Assembly (NCBI RefSeq): GCF_030388665.1 | Contig: NZ_CP128846.1 | Span: 682,001 to 746,000 of the forward strand | Length of the DNA stretch: 64,000 nt | Direction: 5' to 3' | Source: Streptomyces flavofungini | GTDB taxonomy: Bacteria > Actinomycetota > Actinomycetes > Streptomycetales > Streptomycetaceae | Part shown: one piece after another, positions 17,004-27,200 of the stretch | Layout: the number at the start of each line of letters is the position of its first letter | Numbering within the stretch: the stretch's first letter is position 1 | Notes under the pieces: model-generated | Database searches by the model: none | Told to the model about the DNA's origin: nothing | The model's input: only the letters and a program-made list of their open reading frames with translations | Made by a program: the position numbers and the translations under genes

Positions 17004-18101
17004 ATGCGTGCCGAAGTGGCCCCGGCCTTCGCCGAGTTCGGGCTGTCCGGCGAACCCGGCACCGACGCGTTCTGGGCGACGGCGGGGGCACCCGCGTCAC
17101 TACCCGCCGACGACGGCGGCTGGGACACCTTGTTCCTGTGGCGCGGCTCCCCGGCGAGCATCGACTTCGAGAGCTGGTCGAAGCCCGTGCCGCTGCGCCG
17201 CTGGGAGGACACGGACTGCTGGTACGCCCGGGTGCGGATGCCCGCGCGACTGCGGGTGACCTATCAGTTCCGCGCGGGCGACGACGCGTACGCCGACCCC
17301 CTCAACCCGGTCGGCGCCGGCGGCGACCGGTCCATCGTCGCGACCCCGGACGCCCCGGCACAGCCGCACTGGCCCGCGATCGGCGCCGACGACGTCCTGC
17401 CCGTCCCCCGCACCCGGATCCGCTGGGCGAGCGAACGCCTCGGCGGCGGGCGGCGCACCGTGCGCGCGCACGCGGCGGGCGGCGGCGGTCCCGTGGTCCT
17501 GCTCCTCGACGGGGACGACTGGCTTTACCTGCACCCGGCGATGACCGCGTTCGACGCCGCCGTCACCGCCGGCGAACTGCCGCCCGTCACGCTCGTCTTC
17601 GTCCCGGCCAAGGACAGGGAGGCCGAGTTCGTGTGCCGCCCCGAGCTGTGGGAGGCGATCCGGCACGAACTCCTTCCGCTGGTCGCGGAGTCCGGCGTAC
17701 CGGCCGACCCGGACCGGCTCGTGGTCGCCGGGCAGAGCCTCGGCGGGCTGAGCGCGATGTACGCGGCCCTTGAGTTCCCCGACCTGGTGTCGCGGATCGC
17801 CGTCCAGTCGTCGTCGTTCTGGTGGACGCCCGAGGCGATGGAGCAGGCGGATCCGCTGGGCGGTCCGGTCGGGGGCGCCATCGCCGCACGGCTTGCGGAG
17901 CGGCGTCCCGATCTGTCCGGTCTGCGGGTCGCGTTCGACGTGGGGGAGCACGAGGCGCGGATGCTGCCCCACTGCTCGCTGGTGGAGACCCTGACCGAAC
18001 AGGCCGGTGCGACCGTGCGGGTCTCGCGGTCGGCGTCGGACCACGACCGGGCGGGGTGGCGGCAGGCCCTGCTCGGGGGTGTGGCCTGGGCACTGGCCTA
18101 G
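17004..18101 (+). CDS. cchJ: Ferric-siderophore esterase, CchJ/Fes-like
   Basis: 365 residues. The C-terminal alpha/beta hydrolase has the nucleophile elbow VVAGQSLGGLSAMYAAL (GQSLG Ser), FDVGEHE near the acid position and the catalytic His in SASDHDRAGW. The N-terminal 130 residues are the enterochelin-esterase beta-domain (DTLFLWRG, VRMPARLRVTYQFRAGDDAY). Family members hydrolyse ferric siderophores or release NRPS chains; in coelichelin clusters this gene (cchJ) is linked to a TE-less synthetase. ATG 17004 has a strong AAGGAG at 16992-16997. It follows its own iron box and a hairpin terminator follows its stop. It is cytoplasmic (no signal peptide). Confidence 0.85.
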   Translation: MRAEVAPAFAEFGLSGEPGTDAFWATAGAPASLPADDGGWDTLFLWRGSPASIDFESWSKPVPLRRWEDTDCWYARVRMPARLRVTYQFRAGDDAYADPLNPVGAGGDRSIVATPDAPAQPHWPAIGADDVLPVPRTRIRWASERLGGGRRTVRAHAAGGGGPVVLLLDGDDWLYLHPAMTAFDAAVTAGELPPVTLVFVPAKDREAEFVCRPELWEAIRHELLPLVAESGVPADPDRLVVAGQSLGGLSAMYAALEFPDLVSRIAVQSSSFWWTPEAMEQADPLGGPVGGAIAARLAERRPDLSGLRVAFDVGEHEARMLPHCSLVETLTEQAGATVRVSRSASDHDRAGWRQALLGGVAWALA

Positions 18102-18119
18102 GGCCTGTCCGACGGATTG

Positions 18120-18141
18120 CCCCTGGGCGCACGCCCAGGGG
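18120..18141 (+). terminator. Hairpin terminator after cchJ
   Basis: CCCCTGGGCG and CGCCCAGGGG form a perfect 10-bp stem around a 2-base centre, starting 18 bp after the cchJ stop. There is no U-tract, as usual for high-G+C terminators. Confidence 0.75.
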
Positions 18142-18362
18142 CCCCCTCGGCATGCGCTCAGGAGGACGGCCGGGCGGCGGGTACGGGCGTGCTCCGGTGC
18201 CCACGATGCCGCCGCCATCCCGGGACACCTGCGTCCCTGCAGGTCAGGGCCCTTGGGATCCCGACTTCCGGGAAGCGTCCGGGATGCGGTTGTGAGCGTC
18301 GGGCGACCGCCGCAGACTCTGGTCACGCCCCGTCGGCCGCACGGCCGGACGGGGTGAACCGG

Positions 18363-18443
18363 AGGCAGGCGCAGACGCCTTCGCCGGTGCGGGGGAACCG
18401 ACGAAGAGCCGTTGGAGTGAACCTGCGCCTGCCTTCCCCGCAC
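18363..18443 (+). ncRNA. Structured RNA leader; possible divergent ydaO (c-di-AMP) riboswitch
   Basis: Two perfect stems interleave: arms at 18363-18374 (AGGCAGGCGCAG) pair with 18423-18434, and arms at 18387-18394 (GTGCGGGG) pair with 18436-18443, an H-type pseudoknot. Between the arms lie GGGGGAACC (18391-18399) and GGAGTGAACC (18414-18423), which resemble the conserved GGGGGAACC and GGGGUGAAUC blocks of ydaO riboswitches, known upstream of secreted cell-wall proteins in Streptomyces. A later CCCAGCTGTTCCG (from about 18459) may correspond to the CAGCTCTCCGAACCCG block. The next gene, starting at 18589, encodes a small secreted protein. Assignment is tentative; the sequence diverges from the typical form. 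Confidence 0.4.
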
Positions 18444-18588
18444 GACCGCTTGGCCTGCCCAGCTGTTCCGTCCGAGAGCCGCAGGATCGCCTTGGCGAAC
18501 TCACGTACGAGCTTCGAGCAGGGCGCCGATACGGCTCCCGTGGGCTCTCGTCAGGCCCCGTCGCCCCCCTCAGGAAGGCATCACGCAC

Positions 18589-19011
18589 ATGCATCGATAC
18601 GTTGCAGCCGTCGCCGCGCTGGCCGCGCTGGTGACCGGCCCCGCCGCCCCGTCGGCCGCCGCTTCCGCCCTCGCCTCCCCGTCGGCGCCTCCCCTGGCGG
18701 ACCGGGCACCGCACCGCCAAGCCAAGAGCGTCCTCTTCGACATGTGGTTCAACGGACGGGCCGACTCACCGACCCTGAGCATCCAGTTCGGAGCCCACCG
18801 CTACACCCTCAAGGCGGACTGCGACAGCGACGCCTTGGTCGGGCAGCTCTACCACTCGACGACCGGCGTCGACCCCGCGGTCGGCCGCGCCTTCTCCGTT
18901 CCCTGCAACCGGGCCCCCAAGACCCTCAACTACCAGTTGCGGGGCGGTTTCTACTACTTCCACTTCATCTCCGGCGTCGACAACACGCACATCGTCGCCG
19001 ACGGTGCCTGA
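18589..19011 (+). CDS. Small secreted protein, paralogue 1
   Basis: 140 residues with a Sec signal peptide (MHRYVAAVAALAALVTGPAA, cleavage probably after an Ala-rich stretch) and a mature domain of about 90 residues rich in aromatic residues. Two Cys (KADCDSD and VPCNRAP) could form a disulfide. It shares with the next gene the spacing of these Cys and the phrases GQLYH, YYFHF and SGVDNT. I do not recognise the family. Good ribosome site AGGAAGG at 18570-18576. It stands behind a structured leader and between the coelichelin esterase and exporter genes, on the opposite strand to the exporter. Function unknown; no iron box is seen in front of it. Confidence 0.72.
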   Translation: MHRYVAAVAALAALVTGPAAPSAAASALASPSAPPLADRAPHRQAKSVLFDMWFNGRADSPTLSIQFGAHRYTLKADCDSDALVGQLYHSTTGVDPAVGRAFSVPCNRAPKTLNYQLRGGFYYFHFISGVDNTHIVADGA

Positions 19012-19087
19012 CCCAGGCCCCGGGCCTTCGCGCTCCCCGTACTCCCCCGAGAGACATCGCTCCCCGAGAGAAATCGGAGACTTCCCC

Positions 19088-19495
19088 ATGCGCACTCTCC
19101 TCGCCACCGCCGCGGCGCTCCTCGCCGTGGGCCTCACCGCAGCCCCGGCCCAGGCGGGTGCGGCCCAGCAGCACGTGGCCGTGCCCTCCGCTCCGCACCT
19201 CGCCGCCGCTTCCGTCGACTTCGAGGTCCGGTTCAACACCTACGGCAACTCACCGAAGACGCATCGCCCACACCGTGACGGGCAGCAGGTCACGTTGTCC
19301 GCCTACTGCGCCGGCGACATCACTGCCGGGCAGCTCTACCACGTCACGTGGGGCCGCGACCGGCCCGTCGGGAACGTCGTCCGCATCCCCTGCGGCGGCA
19401 AGGCGACCCCCACTTACCACCTCAGCGGTGGGGAGTACTACTTCTACTTCCTGTCGGGCGTCGACAACACAAGGGTGGTCGGCGACTGGCACTGA
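19088..19495 (+). CDS. Small secreted protein, paralogue 2
   Basis: 135 residues. Signal peptide MRTLLATAAALLAVGLTAAP followed by AQAG, then a mature domain homologous to the preceding gene: FEVRFNTYGNSP, SAYCAGD, GQLYHVTWGRDRPVG, RIPCGGK and YYFYFLSGVDNT. The two Cys are at the same places. Tandem duplication followed by divergence is clear. Start ATG 19088 is chosen because it begins the signal peptide, with CGGAGA upstream. It ends 10 bp from the convergent cchI gene. Family and function not recognised. Confidence 0.72.
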   Translation: MRTLLATAAALLAVGLTAAPAQAGAAQQHVAVPSAPHLAAASVDFEVRFNTYGNSPKTHRPHRDGQQVTLSAYCAGDITAGQLYHVTWGRDRPVGNVVRIPCGGKATPTYHLSGGEYYFYFLSGVDNTRVVGDWH

Positions 19496-19505
19496 GCCCA
19501 GCGGT

Positions 19506-21209
19506 TCACCGCGCCACGGCCGAGCAGTACGCCTCGTCGCTCGCCAGCAGGTTCCGGTGCGTGTCCTCGGCTGTGATGACCCCGTCGTCCAGGACCAGGA
19601 CCCGGTCGGCCGCGTCCAGGAGGGCCGGGCTGCTGGTGATGACGAGCGTGGTGCGGCCCTTGCGCAGCTTCGCGATGTTGCGGGCGATGAGCTGTTCGGT
19701 GACCGCGTCGACGGCCGTCGTCGGGTCGTGCAGGACGAGGACGTCGGTGTCGGCGGCCAGGGCACGGGCCAGGGACAGGCGTTGGCGCTGGCCGCCCGAG
19801 AGGTTCGCGCCGCGGTCGCGGACGGCGTAGTCGAGTCCTTCGCGGTGCAGGGCGACGACGTCGGTCAGCATCGACGCCTCGACAGCCTCGGGGACCGTGC
19901 CGCTGGTGCCCGACGGGTCGATGTTCGAACGCAGGGTGCCCGCGAAGATCTCCCCGTCGTAGGGGTTCACGAGCAGGTGGGCGCGGACCGACTCGATCGA
20001 CAGGTCCGCGAGGTCGCGCCCGCTGACCCGGACCACTCCCTCGTACGCGTCCGGCGGGACGTTCACGGCCAGGATCGCCGCGAGGTCGGCCGCCGCGCGC
20101 GGCTGGTAGGCGGCGATCGCCACGAACTCGCCGGCGGGCACCCGGAACTTGAGGTCGCGCAGCGGCCCGTGCCGGACGCAGTCGACCTCCAGGTCCCCGC
20201 CCGCGGCCGGCTGCTCGGCCCCCGGGGCGGTCACCGGCGGCGCGTTGAGGACGAGCGCCATCCGCTCGGCCGACGCCCGCGCGACCATCACGTACTTGGG
20301 CATCTCCGAGAACAGCTTCAGCGGCTCCATGATGAACTGCGCGAGGCCCACGGCCATGACGAGTTCGCCGATGTTGATCTGCCTGGTGAACGCCAGCCAG
20401 CCGGCCGTCAGGGTCACGGCGGCGGCGAGGACCGCGTTGAGGGCGAGGGCGGTGCCCGCGTAGACGCCGTTGACCTTGGCGACGGTGATCGCCTGGTGCT
20501 TGGCCTCCGTGCTGACCTTGCGGTAGGAGCCGAACGCCGCGTGGTTGCCGCCGAAGCCGTGCAGCGGGCGCAGGCCGGTGATCAGGTCGGCGACCTTCGC
20601 GCCCGCCCGCGCCACCCGGGCCTGCTGTTCGCGGGTGCTCGACCCGATCCGCTTGGACATCACGCTGAGGACCGACAGGATCGCGACGGTGCCGACGATC
20701 ACGAGCAGGCCGAGCCTGAAGTCGGCGAGGCCGAGCGCGACGGCCGCGACGACGATCGCGACCAGCGAGCTGATCAGCATCGGCACGACTTCGACGATGT
20801 CGGCGGTCTGGTCGGCGTCCTCGGTGGCGATGGTCAGGACCTCGCCGGACTTCAGGTCGACGTCCCTGGCCACCGGCTGGAGGCCGCAGGCGGCGACCCG
20901 CACCCGCCAGCGGTGCGCCTCCGTCGTGTTGGCCTTCTGCAGGATCCGCATCCCGAACCGCCACGACAGCGACACCGTCGTGATGATCACGGCGAGGGCG
21001 CCGATGGCGACGGCGAGCGAGGCGAGGCTCCGGTTCTCCCGCAGCGTGTGCTCGACGATCAGGCCGAGCGCGATGGGGAAGGCGGTCTCCCCCGCCTGGT
21101 ACAGGCCCATGAGGACGGTGCCCCCGGCCATGGCACCGAGGTTGCGCCGCAGTGCGGTGCGCAGGATGTCGGACCCCGGGCGGGGCCGCTGTGTGTCAAG
21201 AGTTGTCAT
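19506..21209 (-). CDS. cchI: ABC exporter half-transporter with degenerate ATPase (CchI-like)
   Basis: 567 residues: six-helix exporter domain (1-310) then a nucleotide-binding domain. The NBD keeps the signature [16 protein letters not shown], but Walker A is lost ([17 protein letters not shown] has no GKS/T), Walker B is altered ([12 protein letters not shown], the catalytic Glu being Asp and the Walker Asp being His) and the H-loop His is Ser (VITSSP). It should therefore be the catalytically weak half of a heterodimer, with CchG the active half, exporting the siderophore or its precursor. ATG 21209 overlaps the NRPS stop by 14 bp, so the two are coupled. Last gene of the cch minus-strand operon. 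Confidence 0.85.
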   Translation of the reverse strand: MTTLDTQRPRPGSDILRTALRRNLGAMAGGTVLMGLYQAGETAFPIALGLIVEHTLRENRSLASLAVAIGALAVIITTVSLSWRFGMRILQKANTTEAHRWRVRVAACGLQPVARDVDLKSGEVLTIATEDADQTADIVEVVPMLISSLVAIVVAAVALGLADFRLGLLVIVGTVAILSVLSVMSKRIGSSTREQQARVARAGAKVADLITGLRPLHGFGGNHAAFGSYRKVSTEAKHQAITVAKVNGVYAGTALALNAVLAAAVTLTAGWLAFTRQINIGELVMAVGLAQFIMEPLKLFSEMPKYVMVARASAERMALVLNAPPVTAPGAEQPAAGGDLEVDCVRHGPLRDLKFRVPAGEFVAIAAYQPRAAADLAAILAVNVPPDAYEGVVRVSGRDLADLSIESVRAHLLVNPYDGEIFAGTLRSNIDPSGTSGTVPEAVEASMLTDVVALHREGLDYAVRDRGANLSGGQRQRLSLARALAADTDVLVLHDPTTAVDAVTEQLIARNIAKLRKGRTTLVITSSPALLDAADRVLVLDDGVITAEDTHRNLLASDEAYCSAVAR

Positions 21210-24200
21210 CGAGGTGGCGGGCAATCGCTTCCGGGGTTCGCAGGGTGAACAGATCACGGATCGTGACCACAGGACCGTACTCGCGGCGGAGCAGCCCGAT
21301 CAGGCGTACCGCCAGCATGGAGTGCCCTCCGAGGGACACGAAGTCGCTCACGGCGCTCACCTCGTCATCATCCAGGTCCAGGGCCTCGGCGAAGAACTCG
21401 CACACCACGGTCTCGGTCTCCGTCCGCGGGCCGCGCTCCCCCGCCGTGGTCAGCGCGCCGAGCGGCTTCGCCTCCGGCAGCGCCTTCGTGTCAGCCTTCC
21501 CGTTGACCGTCAGCGGGATGCTCTCGACCTGGGCGTAGTGCGTCGGGCGCAGGAAGTCCGGCAGGGCCGTGCCCACCTCGGCGGCGACCGCCGCCAGGTC
21601 CGCGCCGTCGAGGACCAGGTAGGCGGCGAGCCGGTAAGAACCGTCGACCTGCGGGTCCGGCTGGGCGACGGCGGCGACGAACCGCACGGCCGCATGGGCC
21701 GCGAACGCGGCCTCGACCTCGCCCAGTTCGACCCGGTGCCCCCGGATCTTGACCTGCTGGTCGGTGCGGCCCAGGTACATCAGGTTGCCGTCGGGGCGCC
21801 GCAGGACGAGGTCCCCGGTGCGGTACATGCGCGCGCCGGGCTCACCGAAGGGGCACGCCACGAACCGGTGGGCGGTCTGGGCGGGCTGTCCGAGGTAGCC
21901 GCGCGCGACGCCGACGCCCGCCACGTACAGCTCACCGGGAACGCCGTCCGGCAGCGGCCGCAGCCACGGGTCGAGGACGTACACGTCGGTGTTGTCGATC
22001 GCGACGCCCACCACCGGGTCCTGGCACTCGAAGGTGCCGACGCCGAGGGTGTTGATCGTGTACTCGGTGGGTCCGTACAGGTTGTAGCCGACCGTGCCCT
22101 CGGTGTCGGCGAGCCGCTGCCACAGGGCCGGGGTGACGGCCTCACCGCCGAGGAGCACGAGCGCCGGGCGCCTCTCGGGGTGGTCGAGCAGGCCCTCGGC
22201 CGCGAGCTGCTGCGCGTACGTCGGCGTCACGTTGATGACGTCGATGCCGTGCTCCAGGCAGTACGCGACCAGTGCGGGCGCGTCACGGCGCAGCTCCTCG
22301 TCGCAGATGTGCACCTCGTGGCCGTCGGCGAGCCACAGCAGCTCCTCCCACGACATGTCGAAGGCGAACGACACGGTGTGCGCGATCCGGAAGACCCGGT
22401 GGTCGTGGTCCGCGAGGACCGGCTCGAAGATCCGGCGCCGGTGGTTGATCAGCATGTTGGTGAGCCCGGCGTACTCGGTCACCACGCCCTTGGGCTTCCC
22501 GGTCGACCCGGAGGTGTAGATCGTGTACGCGGGGTGCCGGAGGCGGTCCGGGTCGTCGGGCGTGAACGTCACGAACGGCTCGGCCGCCGGCAGCGGCCGG
22601 TCCAGCTCGATCAGGTCGTCGGGGCCGAGCACGTCCCCGGTCAGCCGGGGCGACACCACGCTGACGGTGAGGACGACGTCCGGCCGCGCGTCCTCGACGA
22701 TCGCGGCGATCCGCTCGTCCGGGTGGTCGAGTTCCAGGGGTACGTACGCGGCGCCGACGCGCAGGACGGCGAACAGCGCCACGATCGAGTCCAGCGAGCG
22801 CGGGATCGCGAGACCCACGTTCGTCTCCGGGCCGATGCCCCGCGCGGCGAGCACGCCCGCGACGGCGCGGCTGCGGTCCCGCAGCTCGGCGAAGGTCATG
22901 GTCGCGCCGTGGGCGACCAGTGCCACGCGCTGCGGGTCGCGGTCGGCCGCCCGGTCGAACCGGTCGACGACGGTGTCCGTGCCGACGTCCGTGCGCTCCT
23001 GCGGCTCGGGCTGCTCCCCGAGTCCCGGCAGCGCTCCGACCGGGCCGGTGGACCGGGCCAGGTCCTCGAGTACGCGGACGTAGTCGTCGAGGAGGCGGCG
23101 GGCGTCCTCGGCGTCGCCGTGGCGGTGCTCCAGCTTGACCGTGAGCCGGTCGCCGGGCGTGACGACCCAGGTGAAGGGGTAGTGGGTGGAGTCGTCGGCC
23201 GTCACCGACGTGATGCCGTGCCGGGAGTTCATCTCGGCGAACGCGTCCATGTCCAGGAAGTTCTGGAGCACGAACAGGTTGTCGAACAGCGTGTCGTGCC
23301 CGCTGGCCCGCTGGATCTCGCCGAGCCCGAGGTGCTCGTGCTCCATCGCCTCGACCCGGGCCGTCTGCACGGCCTCCAGGTACTGGCGGACCGTCGCCTC
23401 GGGCCGTGCCCGCGTCCACATCGGCACGGTGTTGAGGAGCACGCCGACGATGTCGGCCAGGCCCTCGCCGTCGCGGCCGGAGACGGTCACGCCGAACACG
23501 GCGTCGGCGCGGCCCGTGTGCGCGCCGAGCAGGAGCCCGAACGCGCCGGTCAGGATCGAGTTGAGCGTGACGCCGTGCGCCTTGGCCGCGTCCCGCAGCA
23601 AGTCGGACTGCTCGGCGGACAGGGTGCGCACGAGGGGCTCCGGCAGCTTCTGGGAGAGCGTCGGCGCCGGTCCGGCGAGCAGGGTCGGGCCGGGGAGCGC
23701 GGCCAGGTGGTCGGCCCAGAACCGTTCCGAGACGGCCGGGTCCTTGGCGGCGAGCGCGCGGGCGTGGTCCTCGAAGCTCGGCGTGGCCGGGGTCGGGTCG
23801 GGCAGTTCGCCCGCGAGGTTGGCCTCGTAGGCCTCGAACAGGTCCCGCAGCACGATCTCGCGGGACCAGCCGTCCCACAGCAGCAGGTGGTAGCTCAGCA
23901 GCAGGCCGTCGCGGCCGTCGGGAAGGCGCACCACGGTGAGGCGGATCAGCGGCGGCTCGCCCGGGTCGAAGCCCGTATCGCGGTCCTGGGTGCGCAGCGC
24001 CTCGACCTCGGCGTCCGTGGTCAGTTCGACGGTGCGCACGTCGACGCGGCGGCCCGCCGCCTTGAGGACCTGGACCGGGTTGCCGTCGTCGTCCGTGGCG
24101 AAGCCCGCGCCGACGACGGGGTGGCGCCACATCACGTACGACATCGCCCCGGCGAGCGCGTCGACGTCCAGACGCCGGTCGAACGTGAACCAGCTCTGCG

Positions 24201-27200
24201 CGACGTAGTGCCCGGCCTGGCCCGCCATCTGGGCCTGGAAGAACAGGCCGCGCTGCAGGGGTGTGACCGGCGCGGTGCGCTCGGCCGTCGCGGCGGCGTC
24301 GGCGATGCTCTCCAGGGCGCTGTGCCAGTGCTCGGTGATCGCGTCGGGGATGCCGTCGGCGAGCGTGAAGGCCGCGTGCAGCCTGCCCGTGTCCGCGTCG
24401 ATCCACGCGTTGAGCTCGACGGCGTACGGGCTGTCCTGGTCGCCGCCGGTGAGGCGCAGCGCCTGGGACTCGCTGCCCCGGCCGAGGTAGTTGAAGAGCA
24501 CCTGCGGGCGGGCGGCGAGCAGCGGGGCGGTCTGCGGGTTGAGGTACTTCAGCTGTCCGTACGCGACGTGGGCGCGCTCGTCCGGCTGGCGTTCGGCGAC
24601 CTCGCGCGCCGCCGCGACGGGGTCGGTGTGCGCGGCGAGCCGCACGGGCGCGATGGCGGTGAACCAGCCGACCGTGCGCGTGTAGTCGTGGTGCTCCTCG
24701 ACCGGGACCCGGCCGTGCCGCTCCAGCTCGACCGCGAGGTCGGTCGGCGTCGTCTGGATGTGGGTCAGCGCGGTGCGCAGCGCGCCGCACAGCAGTTCCG
24801 TGAGGCCGATGCCGAGGGCTGCGGGGGCGGTGCGGGTGACGCGGTCGGTGAGGTCCGGCGGGAGCACGACGGTGGTCTCGCGCGGGCTCGCGACGGCGGG
24901 GAGCAGCGCGGGGGCCTCCAGGGTGGCGACCCAGTGCCCGAGGCCGTCGGCCGTCTGCCCGGACCGGAGCGTCAGCGCCTCGGCGTACTCGGCGTACGAC
25001 GTGGTCGGCGGCGCAAGATCCGCCCCGCCCATGGCGGTGGCCAGGTCGTCCAGGAGGACCAGCCAGGACACGGCGTCGACGGCGAGGTGGTGCACGGTGA
25101 CGACCAGGGTGCGGCTCGCCTCCAGCCAGGAGAACGCGATGACGTTCCCGGACTCGGGGTCGAGCCGCCCGGCGGCCTCGTTCGCCACTGCCGCCGGGTC
25201 CGTGGCCCGCGCGCGTACGACGGTGACCTCGCGGGCGGGTTCGGTGCGCAGGGTCCAGACGCCGTGCTCCACGCGCAGCGCCAGGCGGAGCGCCGGGTGC
25301 GCGGCGACGACGGCACGCGCGGCGCGCTCGGCGTCGGCGAAGCCGGTGCCCTCGGGTGCCGTCAGCGTCCTGGCCTGGGCGAACCGGTCGAGCGTTCCGC
25401 CCAGTTCGCGCTGGCGCAGGATCATCGGGGTCGGTGGGAGCGGGCCGTCCGCACGGTGGGCGGGCGCGGGGGCCTGCGCGGCCCGCGGGGTGCGGGTGGC
25501 GAGGTGGTCGGCGAGTCCGCGTGGGGTCTTGAACAGGAACATGTCCTTCGGGGCGATGGACAGGCCCTGGGCCCTGGCGCGGTTGATCACCGTGATGGCG
25601 ACGATGCTGTCGCCTCCGGCGCGGAAGAAGTCGGTGTCGGCGTTCACTTCGGCGCCGGGGAGCGCCTCGGCGAAGACGTCGACCAGCGCGGCGAGTGCGG
25701 TGTCGCCTGCGGGCGCCGCAGGGCGTGCCGCGGCAGGTGTGTTCTCGTCTGCGGGTGCGAACCGGCTGTTCGCGCAGTTCCCCGCGCCCCTGTCGGGGCC
25801 CTGTGCGGCAGCCCCCACGGCGCTCCGCGCGGCAGTCTCGGCCAGCGCCTTGCGGTCCAGCTTGCCGTTGACCGTCAAGGGCAGGGCCTCGGTCGTCAGG
25901 ACCCGGCTCGGGACCATGTGGACGGGGAGCTCGGTGGCCAGGCGGGCGGCGAAGTCGCTCGGCACGCGGCCCACCACATGTGCCACCAGGTGGTCCCCGC
26001 TGTCCGCCACCGTGACGGCCACGTCGACCACGCCGTCCAGCTGTCGGACGGCGTGCTCCACTTCACCCAGCTCGATGCGGAAGCCCTTGAGTTGGACCTG
26101 GTCGTCGGCGCGACCCGTGAACTCGAGGTCGCCGTCGAGGGTGCGGCGGGCGAGGTCGCCCGTGTGGTACATGCGGGATCCGTCGCCCGCGAACGGGTCG
26201 GCGACGAAGCGGGCCGCGGTGAGTCCGGGCCGGCCGAGGTAGCCGAGGGACACCTGGTCGCCGGCGACGTAGATGGCGCCCTCGCGGCCCGGCGGCACCG
26301 GCCGGAGCCGGTCGTCGAGCAGGTAGGTGACGAGGCCCGGGACGGGGCCGCCGATCGGGCTGACGTCGCTTCCGGGGCCGAAGTCGTCGTCGGTCAGGAC
26401 CCGGTGGGTGACGTGGACGGTCGTCTCGGTGATGCCGTACATGTTGACCAGCTCGGGGGTCGCGGTGCCGTGCCGCTCGACCCAGCCGCGCAGCCGCCCG
26501 AGGTCGAGGGCCTCGCCGCCGAAGATGATCCGGCGCAGCGCGGGGAGCGGCTCTCCGGTGTGCCGGTCGGCCTCGATGAACTGGTAGAAGGCCGACGGGG
26601 TCTGGTTGAGCACGGTCACGCCGCGCTCCCGGACCAGCTGGTGGAAGTCCACCGGGGAGCGGGTCAACGCGTAGTCGGGAAGCAGCAGTTCACTGCCGTG
26701 CGCGAGCGCGCCCCACAGCTCCCAGACCGCGAAGTCGAAGGAGAACGAGTGGAACTGGACCCACACGTCGTCGGGCCCGAAGCCCATCTCGGGCCGGGTG
26801 TTCGCGAGCAGCGTCACCACGCTGGAGTGCGGGACGACGACTCCCTTGGGCCTGCCGGTCGAGCCGGAGGTGTAGATCACGTACGCGGGGTCGTGCCAGT
26901 CGGCCGCGGGCCCGGTGGTGCCCTGCGGCTGCCCGTGCCCGGGCTCCGGTTCGTCCCCGTGCACGAGGACCCGCGCCGACACCCCCGCCCGCGCCAGCAG
27001 ACCGGTGAAGCGGTCGCGCTGCTCCCGGTCCACGAGGACGACCTGCGGGGCCGCGTCGGTGAGGATGTACGCGAGGCGGTCGTCGGGGTGGGCCAGGTCG
27101 AGGGGGACGTACGCGCCGCCCGCGGTGACGACCGCGACCAGGGCGACGACCTGCTCGACGGAGCGCGGCACGGCGACGGCGACCCGCCGGCCGGGGCCGA

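Noticed and set aside
17100..18443. Long minus-strand frame opposite cchJ
   Set aside because: No family signature, and cchJ on the plus strand has a full catalytic triad, ribosome site and iron box.
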